Origin: Chitinophaga eiseniae
Lineage (GTDB): Bacteria; Bacteroidota; Bacteroidia; Chitinophagales; Chitinophagaceae
Length of the DNA stretch: 39,332 nt
Assembly: GCF_900167135.1 (NCBI RefSeq)
Contig: NZ_FUWZ01000012.1
Coordinates: 1 to 39,332, forward strand
Direction of reading: 5' to 3'
Shown: in pieces, positions 24,947 through 32,134 of the stretch
Layout of the letters: each line of letters starts with the position of its first letter
Position numbering within the stretch: position 1 is the stretch's first letter
Notes under the pieces: generated by a model
Database searches by the model: none
Seen by the model: the letters and a program-made list of their open reading frames with translations, nothing else
What the model was told of the DNA's origin: nothing
Made by a program: the position numbers and the translations under genes

Positions 24947-25534
24947 ATGAAACAGCTACGCTATATGTTCACCACTTTATCGGGGATGATGATGATGATG
25001 TCCTGCTCAAAGGAATCCCCCGTAGAAGGCCTTTCTTTCTCAGCTACCTCCGTAGTCCCCATCAATGCAGAAATTGCCGCAGGTGGCAGTAAAACGATCG
25101 CCCTTACGGTCAACAAGCGGACGTTGAACCTGGAGGTTAAAAACACCAGCGTTACCGGTAACGGCTTTGAAACAAAACATTGCTCCATGGCCATGGTGAA
25201 CGGGGAAGCCGTGTTTAACCTGCACGCCAATACAGCCAATATCCAGACCGTGGGAACAGGTGTTGAAATTACGGCGGCAGCCTTCAGTAATCCGTCATCC
25301 GGCGGCTCTTTGTATTATACTACACGGCCTGTGAATGGTACCGCTTATAACTACGTTAATTCAAATGGAATACGTTTTGGCAACAATTACTACATACCCT
25401 TCAGGATTAAACCGGCGAATAACAAGGAGGCGCCCATCTACGCCTACCTGGAATGTAGGATCACCGCGGAAAAACTAACGGTGCATAAAATGGTATACAA
25501 TGCTGCCGGCCGATTGTCGGCCGGTGGAGAATAA
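24947..25534 (+). CDS. Lipoprotein of unknown function
   Basis: A 195-aa protein. The signal peptide ends MMMMMSC with Cys20 as the likely lipid anchor, followed by SKES. The mature part is beta-rich and polar, with no motif I recognise (KTIALTVNKRTLNLEVKNT, NNYYIPFRIKPANNKEAPIY). It begins 23 bases after the large exported protein, so it should be co-expressed and may bind it in the envelope. The signal sequence is coded by five tandem ATG triplets, which could gain or lose repeats. A bidirectional terminator follows. Confidence 0.75.
   Translation: MKQLRYMFTTLSGMMMMMSCSKESPVEGLSFSATSVVPINAEIAAGGSKTIALTVNKRTLNLEVKNTSVTGNGFETKHCSMAMVNGEAVFNLHANTANIQTVGTGVEITAAAFSNPSSGGSLYYTTRPVNGTAYNYVNSNGIRFGNNYYIPFRIKPANNKEAPIYAYLECRITAEKLTVHKMVYNAAGRLSAGGE
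24986..25000 (+). repeat. (ATG)5 triplet repeat in a signal peptide
   Basis: Five perfect ATG triplets code Met-Met-Met-Met-Met just before the lipobox Ser-Cys. Slippage in whole triplets would change signal-peptide length without breaking the frame. Confidence 0.85.
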
Positions 25535-25604
25535 ATACCGGGCGCCTTTATTTTACTATCCGCGTTGCTATTATAAGGTTCATTGTTCAGCTGTTTACCT
25601 GATA

Positions 25605-25636
25605 AAAACAAAGAGGTGACAGGACCTCTTTGTTTT
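25605..25636. terminator. Bidirectional terminator between convergent genes
   Basis: AAAACAAAGAGGT (25605-25617) and ACCTCTTTGTTTT (25624-25636) form a perfect 13-bp stem with a 6-base loop. A/T-rich ends serve both strands between the lipoprotein and epoxide hydrolase genes. Confidence 0.88.
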
Positions 25637-25644
25637 CTAAAAGT

Positions 25645-26862
25645 TCACTTTAAGATCCGGAAGGTGTCGCGGATACCTTCAATAAAGGCTTCCGGGTTTT
25701 CCCAGGGGCCGAAGTGACCACCTTTGTCAAACGCTTTTGCATACACGGTGTTGAACTGGCTGGCCAGCGGACCGTTTTGGAAGATATCCACGCGGTTGTC
25801 TGTCGTTGCCAGGGGAGGATAGGCGTCGCCTACCAGGAAAGTGAAGCCGGCTGGGGCTTCTACCGCCGGTTGCCGGTCGTGGGATGGTTTCCAGGGATAA
25901 CGGCTGGCATTGGAATAAGCGCGGATAGAACTACCGATAGATTCGTTCACCCAATAGAGCATAGCGAAGGTGATGATGTCGTCTTTGGTGAAGACTTTTT
26001 CAAAATCCTGGTGAGGGTCGCTCCACTTTTTCCAGCGCTGCAGTATCCAGGCCAGCATTCCTACCGGAGAGTCGTTAAGGCTGTGGGTAATGGTTTGCGG
26101 GTCCAGCATATGTACCGCCACGTGGGAGGCGTAGGTCCGCTGAAAGTGAATGATACCGTCGCGCAATGCCTGCGAGGCCCCGGCGGGTACCAGGTGTCCT
26201 TCGGTCAGGTCCCATGGACGCTCGCTCTGGAATATCGTGAGGGGCATTTCCTGGCCGAGATGAATACCAATTAATTCATCGGCATATTTATGGCCCAGTT
26301 GTGCGCTGACCAGCATCCCGTAATCGGAACCGGAAGCGGCGTATTTTTTATAGCCCAATACTGTTGTCATGAGTTTATGCCAGATCTCCGCCATCTTCCA
26401 GAAATTCATCCCGCCGTCTTCCAGTGGCGTAGAGAAACCAAAGCCGGGTAAAGACGGAATGATGACGTCGAAAGATTGGTCCGGATCGCCGCCATGTGCG
26501 GCGGGATCTGTCAGCGCCGGGATGATTTTGCTCCAGTGCCAGTATGTCCACGGCCAGCCGTGGGAAATAATGATAGGGGTTGGATTTGGGCCTTTCCCTT
26601 TTTCATAGATAAAATGTATAGGCTGGCCATCGACGGTAACTTTATACTGTTGAAAAGTGTTCAGTTTCGCCTCGGCCTTTTTCCAGTCGTATTTATGGAG
26701 CCAGTGGTCTACTATCTCCTTCAGGTAAGCAGTGCGGATACCATAATAGGCATCGTCGTTGTTCAGGTCTTGTGCCCAGCGCGTATGACGAAGGCGATGC
26801 TGAAGGTCTGTCAGTATCTCGTCGGATACTGCTACTTTAAATGGAACTAATGTTGTGCTCAT
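25645..26862 (-). CDS. Epoxide hydrolase, microsomal-type (EHN + alpha/beta hydrolase)
   Basis: A 405-aa enzyme that opens epoxides to diols. Residues about 5-110 form the EHN N-terminal domain (VSDEILTDLQHRLRHTRW, KLNTFQQYKVTVDGQPIHF). The alpha/beta hydrolase core has the oxyanion motif HGWPWTYW at 101-108, the nucleophile Asp180 in GSDYG and the catalytic His in GGHFGPWENPE near 383. No signal peptide is seen, so it is cytosolic. It is 12 bases downstream of an NTF2-like gene and forms a two-gene operon with it. Such pairs are often controlled by HxlR- or TetR-type repressors, and the upstream region carries operator-like repeats. Natural substrates are unknown. Confidence 0.94.
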   Translation of the reverse strand: MSTTLVPFKVAVSDEILTDLQHRLRHTRWAQDLNNDDAYYGIRTAYLKEIVDHWLHKYDWKKAEAKLNTFQQYKVTVDGQPIHFIYEKGKGPNPTPIIISHGWPWTYWHWSKIIPALTDPAAHGGDPDQSFDVIIPSLPGFGFSTPLEDGGMNFWKMAEIWHKLMTTVLGYKKYAASGSDYGMLVSAQLGHKYADELIGIHLGQEMPLTIFQSERPWDLTEGHLVPAGASQALRDGIIHFQRTYASHVAVHMLDPQTITHSLNDSPVGMLAWILQRWKKWSDPHQDFEKVFTKDDIITFAMLYWVNESIGSSIRAYSNASRYPWKPSHDRQPAVEAPAGFTFLVGDAYPPLATTDNRVDIFQNGPLASQFNTVYAKAFDKGGHFGPWENPEAFIEGIRDTFRILK

Positions 26863-26874
26863 GATTCTTTGGTT

Positions 26875-27348
26875 TTAAAAAGTGAAGTCGAGTTTTATCC
26901 TGGTCTGGATTAATTTTTTGATGTGCCAAACACCGTCCTGCAGTATGTAATCTCCGTGGTAGTGGCCATATCCGTGCAGCGACCGGAAGGCGGGAATATG
27001 ACCTGTCGTTGGCGGCAGCGGTTCTGTCTCAGGACGAATGAGGTAGTCTTCCATCGAAAAAACGCCTTTCGCATGGCCTTCGCCCGGGACGTCGATCTCA
27101 TAAGAGAAAAGATGATGAATAGCGATGGCTGTTCCAACGCTCTGGCGAATGGTTTCGGCAATCTGATGGCGGCCCTCCATCGTGACGAGGGGCTCGCCCT
27201 CCACGTTTAACGGTGTAAAGCTGCCATCCGGTGTAAATAATGATGACAGCGCGTGCCAGTCTTTTTCATCCGCATACCGGACGTAGCGGGCCATCAGCTC
27301 CCGGATGCTGTCTTTGATGCGTAGTGGGTCTGTTGATATCGTATGCAT
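26875..27348 (-). CDS. NTF2-like / SnoaL-type protein
   Basis: A 157-aa protein of the cone-shaped alpha+beta NTF2 fold (SnoaL_4-like). It has an N-terminal helix with ELMARYVRYADEKDWHAL, the typical LFTPDGSFTPL strand and turn, IAIHHLFSYEIDV, and YGHYHGDYILQDGVWHIKKL near the end. The family includes ketosteroid-isomerase-like enzymes, polyketide cyclases and dioxygenase small subunits. A His/Asp pair (HH and DY) lines the expected cavity, but the reaction is not clear. It is the first gene of an operon with the epoxide hydrolase, so the two may act on one compound. A TACATTTG element and repeats lie just upstream. Confidence 0.85.
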   Translation of the reverse strand: MHTISTDPLRIKDSIRELMARYVRYADEKDWHALSSLFTPDGSFTPLNVEGEPLVTMEGRHQIAETIRQSVGTAIAIHHLFSYEIDVPGEGHAKGVFSMEDYLIRPETEPLPPTTGHIPAFRSLHGYGHYHGDYILQDGVWHIKKLIQTRIKLDFTF

Positions 27349-27372
27349 GTGTGTTCGTTTTGTTTAACAGCA

Positions 27373-27429
27373 CAAATGTAGGACGCTTCCGGTATAATAA
27401 TGATACCAGTATAACAGAGTATACCAGTA
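27373..27429 (-). promoter_or_regulatory. Promoter with operator-like repeats for NTF2/epoxide hydrolase operon
   Basis: On the minus strand TACATTTG (27373-27380) is a -7 box 25 bases before the ATG. Upstream, GGTAT/ATACC form a dyad at 27391-27407, and ATACCAGTA occurs twice at 27403-27411 and 27421-27429, 18 bases apart. The repeats cover the place of the -33 box, as a repressor site would. Confidence 0.55.
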
Positions 27430-27661
27430 AGGAGTTGTAGCAAACCCTGGCGGGTAAAAAAAAGCGGCGCTGATAGGGTGCCGGCAAAGGATATCCGACA
27501 TCTTTAAACCGGTTTTAACATTATTCTAACAATTGATCATTTAACTTTCGGTCATAATAGTTGTCAGTAGATAATCCTTAACGTGGCGGCTACACGCCTC
27601 GTGGGCAGGAGCAACTATTTTCTATTTGAATTTGTTTTTAATCAATTCAATTTCATCTAGC

Positions 27662-27811
27662 ATGACGAACATTTTAAAAACCAAAACAGTACCTTACAAG
27701 GTAAACCTAACGTTCACAGGAGACACCATCGCTACCGGAACCATTATTACTGATACCATCACCATTCAGTCCCTGCACGCCTCCCGGTCCCGTAAGGACG
27801 GCCCGTATTAA
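27662..27811 (+). CDS. Small Thr-rich protein of 49 aa
   Basis: An open frame from ATG 27662 encodes 49 aa with 11 Thr and no Cys: it begins MTNILKTKTVPYKVNL, has a Thr/Ile-rich centre (TFTGDTIATGTIITDTITI) and ends SRSRKDGPY. There is no signal peptide or membrane helix. An inverted repeat, TTGAATT/AATTCAA (27626-27650), sits just upstream. It precedes by 145 bases a set of genes for a NEW3-domain membrane protein and an ABC-2 transporter. The composition could suit a modified peptide precursor or a small beta-strand protein, but no modifying enzyme is adjacent and lanthionine formation is excluded by the lack of Cys. I do not recognise the family. Confidence 0.6.
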   Translation: MTNILKTKTVPYKVNLTFTGDTIATGTIITDTITIQSLHASRSRKDGPY

Positions 27812-27956
27812 TTAATTGTTTATTTATCCATCCGCATAACTGACGGTGTTTGCATCACAGTCTGTTATCCTGTTTTTAACTTCCCGCTGGCTGCGGGGGA
27901 GAGCAATCGTATTTTATTTTCAACTATCATTTATATTAATCGTCAACATTCGTGGT

Positions 27957-28790
27957 ATGTCAACGTTATCGAATTACCTGAGCGTATCCCTTTTTTGTTT
28001 TTCTTTTGCTGCACTTGCAACGCCGGCGCTGGCCCAGAAAGTTCCAGGTAAAGGCAGGTCGGCCTTTACCGTCAGACTGATGAATATTGAGGCTACCGCC
28101 AAGGAGACTTTTCGCTACAACGCCAGCCTGTATAATGGTAGCGGTCACACACAACTGTACGAACTTCGGGCTTCCGCCCCGGAAGGCTGGAGCACCGTGT
28201 TCCGTACTGAGGGCAGCCAGATCGCCGGACTGAGAATGGATTCCGGCAGGACACAGGATATTTCCGTGGAAGTCACCGCCGCGCCCTCGGTAAAGCCGGG
28301 AAAATATACGGTCCCGGTAGTAGCCATAACAGCAACGGATACACTCCGTACAGACCTGGAGGCCGTGGTAAAAGGCAACTATGGTCTCGAGCTGACAACG
28401 CCATCAGGCCGGCTGAGTGACGAGATCACGGAAGGGCGGAGCAAACAGATTCAACTGACGGTAAAAAACACGGGCACGCTGCCGCTGGAAGGACTGGAGC
28501 TTTCCGCGCAGGCGCCGATGGGATGGAATGCCACCTTTGAGCCGGCAAAGATAGACCGCCTGGACCCCGATAAAGAACAAAATATTACCGCTACGCTGCA
28601 TGTTCCTGATAAAACAATCGCCGGCGATTATGTGACCAGTTTTACAGTAAGGAATAATAACGCCAACAGCAACGCCGCTTTTCGGATGACTGTAAAAACT
28701 TCCCTGCTGGCGGGATGGATAGGTATGCTCGTGATCCTGCTGTCATTAGGGATTGTGTATTATCTGATTCGTAAATACGGAAGGAGATAA
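27957..28790 (+). CDS. NEW3-domain exported membrane protein
   Basis: A 277-aa protein from ATG 27957; the frame is open 37 codons upstream, but only this start puts the signal peptide (1-26, ending ATPALAQK) at the N-terminus. Two NEW3-type beta-sandwich repeats follow (about 35-135 and 140-245), with the recurring pattern YELRASAPEGWSTVF and ELSAQAPMGWNATFEP, and a Lys/Thr-rich strand in each. A C-terminal membrane helix (about 250-270) and a short basic tail (RKYGRR) anchor it with the domains outside the cytoplasm. It lies 6 bases before the ABC ATPase. It is probably the extracytoplasmic partner of the ABC-2 transporter, binding substrate or envelope polymer. Confidence 0.88.
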   Translation: MSTLSNYLSVSLFCFSFAALATPALAQKVPGKGRSAFTVRLMNIEATAKETFRYNASLYNGSGHTQLYELRASAPEGWSTVFRTEGSQIAGLRMDSGRTQDISVEVTAAPSVKPGKYTVPVVAITATDTLRTDLEAVVKGNYGLELTTPSGRLSDEITEGRSKQIQLTVKNTGTLPLEGLELSAQAPMGWNATFEPAKIDRLDPDKEQNITATLHVPDKTIAGDYVTSFTVRNNNANSNAAFRMTVKTSLLAGWIGMLVILLSLGIVYYLIRKYGRR

Positions 28791-28796
28791 AGCGCT

Positions 28797-29774
28797 ATGG
28801 AAAATCCCATTATTGAACTGCATGGACTGACAAAAAACTACGGCGCTAAAAAGGCGGTAGACAACCTTTCCCTGAAAATCAGCAAAGGGGAGATATTCGG
28901 GTTGCTGGGGCCTAACGGCGCAGGTAAAACCACTACTATATTGATGATGCTGGGGCTTGCGGAGCCGTCCGCAGGTGAGGTCATCGTGTGTGGAACAAAC
29001 GCTACCCGCCATCCCATCGCCGTCAGGCGCAAAGTAGGCTACCTGCCGGACAGCGCCGGGTTTTACGATAACATGACCGCACTGGAAAACCTGATTTACA
29101 TTGGCCGGCTGAATGGCATTGCTGAGCGGGAAATCGTTTCCCGCGCCCAAAAAACGATGGAAATGGTAGGGCTGGGCGCGGAGATGCATAAAAAGGCCGC
29201 CGTCTACTCACGTGGTATGAAACAACGGCTAGGCCTGGCGGACCTGCTTATCCGCGAGCCTGCTGTGATGATTCTGGATGAGCCCACGTTAGGCATAGAT
29301 CCCGCAGGTATCCGGGACTTCCTGCATCTCATACGGCAGCTCAGCCGCGAACAGGCGCTCACCGTGATACTGTCGTCCCATCACCTGCACCAGATGCAAC
29401 AGATCTGCGACCGCGTGGGCATCTTCGTGGAAGGAAAACTACTGGCAGAAGGAAACCTCGAAACACTGTCGGGCCATCTGTTCGGAAAAGATTCATTGGT
29501 GGTGCAGGTTTCGGTACGGGAGGCAGTGGCGGCGCCGGAAGTGCTGGAACGTCAGCTACGGGGTCTGGACGGCGTTAACAGCGTGGTCACCACTGCCAAC
29601 ATATGGGAACTGTCCTGCCATACAGACGTTACGCCTGATATCGTGCGGCTCTTCGTACAAAATGGGTTGAATGTAACCTGCGTACATAAAAAAGAATATG
29701 GACTGGATGAGATCTATCATCGTTTTTTTGAGAATAATGTAAAAAAAGAAAGTTTCCAATGGGAAGTCCGTTAG
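28797..29774 (+). CDS. ABC-2 type transporter, ATP-binding protein
   Basis: A 325-aa ATPase. It has Walker A GPNGAGKTT (38-46), a Q-loop region, the signature YSRGMKQRLGLADL (a variant of LSGGQ), Walker B AVMILDEPTLGID and the H-loop in SSHHLHQ. The tail of about 100 residues after the nucleotide-binding domain is typical of the drug/peptide exporter ATPases (CcmA/NatA-like). It overlaps the permease gene by 16 bases, so the two are translationally coupled. It powers the ABC-2 permease. The substrate is unknown. Confidence 0.95.
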   Translation: MENPIIELHGLTKNYGAKKAVDNLSLKISKGEIFGLLGPNGAGKTTTILMMLGLAEPSAGEVIVCGTNATRHPIAVRRKVGYLPDSAGFYDNMTALENLIYIGRLNGIAEREIVSRAQKTMEMVGLGAEMHKKAAVYSRGMKQRLGLADLLIREPAVMILDEPTLGIDPAGIRDFLHLIRQLSREQALTVILSSHHLHQMQQICDRVGIFVEGKLLAEGNLETLSGHLFGKDSLVVQVSVREAVAAPEVLERQLRGLDGVNSVVTTANIWELSCHTDVTPDIVRLFVQNGLNVTCVHKKEYGLDEIYHRFFENNVKKESFQWEVR

Positions 29775-30757
29775 TTTATTTTAATAGCCTTTGGCCGAAA
29801 GAGCATACCTACAGCCCTTTTGAAGTGATGGTACGTAAGGAAGTAGGTGATCATATCCGCAGCTGGCGCTTTATAGTGATGTTGCTGCTGGTGCTTTTTA
29901 CTTTTGCAGGCGCTATGTATGTATCGCTGACTAACCTTGGGAAGGCAGTGCAGAACGTCAACGATCCGGACCACGTTTTTGTATATCTGAAATTACTGAC
30001 CACGTCCGATAATTCACTACCGGCTTTCCACATCTTTATCAGTTTCCTCGGGCCGTTACTGGGCATAGCGCTGGGCTTCGACGCTGTCAATTCAGAAAAA
30101 AATAACGGTACACTGGTAAGGCTGCTGGCGCAACCGGTTTATCGCGATCAGCTTTTGCTGGCGAAGTTTTATGCGGCACTGTTGCTGGTCGGGGTGCTGT
30201 TTCTCAGCCTCGTTCTACTGATGGTCGGCGCAGGGCTTATGCTGACCGGCGTTCCCATAGAAGCCGCGGAATTGTTCCGGATACTGGCATTTGCGGTGCT
30301 GAGCGTTATATACGTGGGCTTCTGGCTGAGCCTTTCCATCGGGCTCTCCGTCGCTTTCAGACATGCGGCTACCTCCGCGATCACAGCCATCGGGATTTGG
30401 TTGTTCTTTACCGTCTTTTACCAGATTGTGGTTAACATGGTGGCGAGGGCTGTATTGCCAGACCCTGCGTCGTTGCAGGCTGAACAGGTAATGGCCTATA
30501 ACAATATTTTGCTGTCGTTTTTCAGGGTAGCGCCCAGCCAGCTGTATACGGATGCTGCCACTACTTTACTGATGCCCTCTGTCAGAAGTCTTGGACCGCT
30601 GACCATGGAACAGATGGCAGGAGCCATTCCTGCGCCCTTGCCTTTCAGGGAGAGCCTGATGATTGTCTGGCCACAGGTGACAGGCCTGTTGGCTGCTTCC
30701 ACAGTTTGTTTCGCAGGAACATATTTTCTTTTTATGCGGCGGGAAATCCGGTCCTGA
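29759..30757 (+). CDS. ABC-2 type transporter permease
   Basis: A 332-aa inner-membrane protein. A soluble N-terminal start (EVMVRKEVGDHIRSWRF) leads into the first helix, typical of ABC-2 permeases; about six hydrophobic segments follow, with a larger external loop after the first. A GFDAVNSEKNNGTLVRLLAQ segment is the conserved coupling region (the NatB/ABC2_membrane_2 type E-x-x-x-G-T). It is the last gene of the NEW3-ATPase-permease operon. It may export a peptide, lipid or glycan, or work as a gliding-related system, but there is no sequence proof for any of these. Confidence 0.92.
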   Translation: MGSPLVYFNSLWPKEHTYSPFEVMVRKEVGDHIRSWRFIVMLLLVLFTFAGAMYVSLTNLGKAVQNVNDPDHVFVYLKLLTTSDNSLPAFHIFISFLGPLLGIALGFDAVNSEKNNGTLVRLLAQPVYRDQLLLAKFYAALLLVGVLFLSLVLLMVGAGLMLTGVPIEAAELFRILAFAVLSVIYVGFWLSLSIGLSVAFRHAATSAITAIGIWLFFTVFYQIVVNMVARAVLPDPASLQAEQVMAYNNILLSFFRVAPSQLYTDAATTLLMPSVRSLGPLTMEQMAGAIPAPLPFRESLMIVWPQVTGLLAASTVCFAGTYFLFMRREIRS

Positions 30758-31584
30758 TACCTCGCTTGTTATATGATTGCCTTCTCCATCATCCGGTGGA
30801 GAAGGTATACCATCAGAAGGCGTCTTCCGTTAAACGGTACTAACTTATCTAGCTTTGCATTTGTTTAATGCGAGGCTTCCCTTTTACGAAGCAATACGAG
30901 GCGGAATCAGGCGCCAGCAGAAGACTTTATCATAGCGCATCTGTGATTGACGACAACAATAACGCAGAAAAATCTTACGTAATTTCTTTGCTTTTTAACA
31001 AATCATTCATTAGATTTACTACAATGAAAAAAAGTTTGTTTCCAATTGATTTTTTAACCTAAAAGACATTCCGGCCAGGTGTCAAGTCAGTTTCATAAGT
31101 TTGCTATTTCAACCAGCTGTACCAATAACTGGATTACTTGATACCGGTTTATCAGAAATTTCTTCTGAGTGTTCTTATAAAACCCGTTTTTGCACATTTA
31201 AGTTTTAAATAGTCAGTTTCTGTTGAGCCAATAGCCACGCAGTCGTTTTACAATAGGTACTCTGGTACTTACTGTAGCGATAGCTTTGTTTTGCCCTGAA
31301 ATCGTATGCATTTCAATTAATAATTTCGACATCCACGCACGTAAATAGCCTATGTTAACTTATTATCATTAACACCTTCGGGTTCATTGCAGGTGTTGTT
31401 TCTCCTCTCATTTGCCGCACAAATAGCAGCCACGCTATAGCGGAACAGCATTGCCTCTTTCGAACACCCTAATCAACACGCATCGTGTTATCTCCTCATC
31501 TGTTATCCCCCAAAAAAGGGGGAGGGGGATTGTCATGCCTGTTTCTGCCGTATCACTTTTTTCTCAGAATATTAAATAATCGCT
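30758..31584 (+). other. 827-base gene-poor leader region before the NusG-like gene
   Basis: No convincing gene is present. The stretch is AT-rich and contains three TAnnTTTG boxes on the plus strand (30850-30857, 31096-31103, 31281-31288), none with a -33 TTTG at 19 bases. A short frame at 31024 would code the 12-aa MKKSLFPIDFLT. Three hairpins crowd the 3' end: AACACCT/AGGTGTT (31371-31397), AACACG/CGTGTT (31475-31489) and TCCCCC/GGGGGA (31506-31523), the last followed by a second G-run. This suits a long transcribed leader with structure, such as is found ahead of specialised NusG genes, but the transcription start is not known. Confidence 0.5.
30780..30805 (+). terminator. Hairpin after the ABC permease
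   Basis: CCTTCTCCA (30780-30788) and TGGAGAAGG (30797-30805) form a perfect 9-bp stem with an 8-base loop, 22 bases past the permease stop. A T-run is lacking, so termination strength is uncertain. Confidence 0.55.
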
Positions 31585-32118
31585 ATGAGTACCTTTAACT
31601 ACGGATGGTACCTGATCTACACCGTGCCTCGCCAGGAACGGAAAGTAGTTAGTCAGCTTTTGGAACACGGCATGGAGTGCTTCTCACCAACTTACAGTAC
31701 CGTCAGGCAATGGAATGATCGAAAAAAAATCGTTGAGCTGCCACTGTTCCCTTCCTATGTATTTGTGAAGCTGAACAGTATCGAAGAATTTTATTATGGC
31801 CAGCATGTGAATGGCGCTGCCAGCTATGTAAGATTCGGGAAGCAGTTTGCCCGGATGGAACAGGACCAGATTGATCAGATCCGTATGGTGGCAAAACACG
31901 GAGAAGACATTAGTGTCTCTGAAGAACGCTTCCGCGACGGCCAGCGGCTGGTGATCACCAAAGGGCCGCTTTGCGGGCTTTCCTGCGAAGTAGTACATGT
32001 GGACCAAATGAAAAAGATCCTTGTAAGAGTAGACCTCCTGCAAAGGAATATCATCATGCGCTTCAAACCAGAATACCTCGCTGCCATACACGATATGGCA
32101 AATGCCGATACTTTTTAG
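31585..32118 (+). CDS. Specialised NusG paralogue (UpxY/LoaP-like antiterminator)
   Basis: A 177-aa protein. The N-terminal NGN domain (about 5-105) has GWYLIYTVPRQERKVVSQL and LFPSYVFVKL. The C-terminal KOW domain (about 125-170) has GQRLVITKGPLCGLSCEVV. It is shorter and more divergent than housekeeping NusG. In Bacteroidota such paralogues (UpxY type) allow read-through of their own long operon, and relatives such as LoaP and TaA act on natural-product operons. It is preceded by an 827-base structured leader and followed by the S33 peptidase gene 16 bases later. The nearby NRPS start at 37899 is on the same strand but three minus-strand genes intervene, so direct control would need another transcript or an effect on a shared leader element. 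Confidence 0.88.
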   Translation: MSTFNYGWYLIYTVPRQERKVVSQLLEHGMECFSPTYSTVRQWNDRKKIVELPLFPSYVFVKLNSIEEFYYGQHVNGAASYVRFGKQFARMEQDQIDQIRMVAKHGEDISVSEERFRDGQRLVITKGPLCGLSCEVVHVDQMKKILVRVDLLQRNIIMRFKPEYLAAIHDMANADTF

Positions 32119-32134
32119 CCGCTTAATCTTCGTT

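Noticed and set aside
27662..27811. The Thr-rich peptide as a class I lanthipeptide precursor
   Set aside because: It has no Cys, no LanB/LanC genes are present, and the leader lacks the Bacteroidota lanthipeptide pattern.
30868..31062. Plus-strand frame of 64 codons in the leader region
   Set aside because: Codon use and composition look random until the short MKKSLFPIDFLT end; no family or promoter is found, so only the region is annotated.
30850..31288. Three TAnnTTTG boxes (30850, 31096, 31281) as promoters
   Set aside because: None has a TTTG at the 19-base spacing, and in AT-rich sequence the six-base core is expected by chance; not listed as separate promoters.
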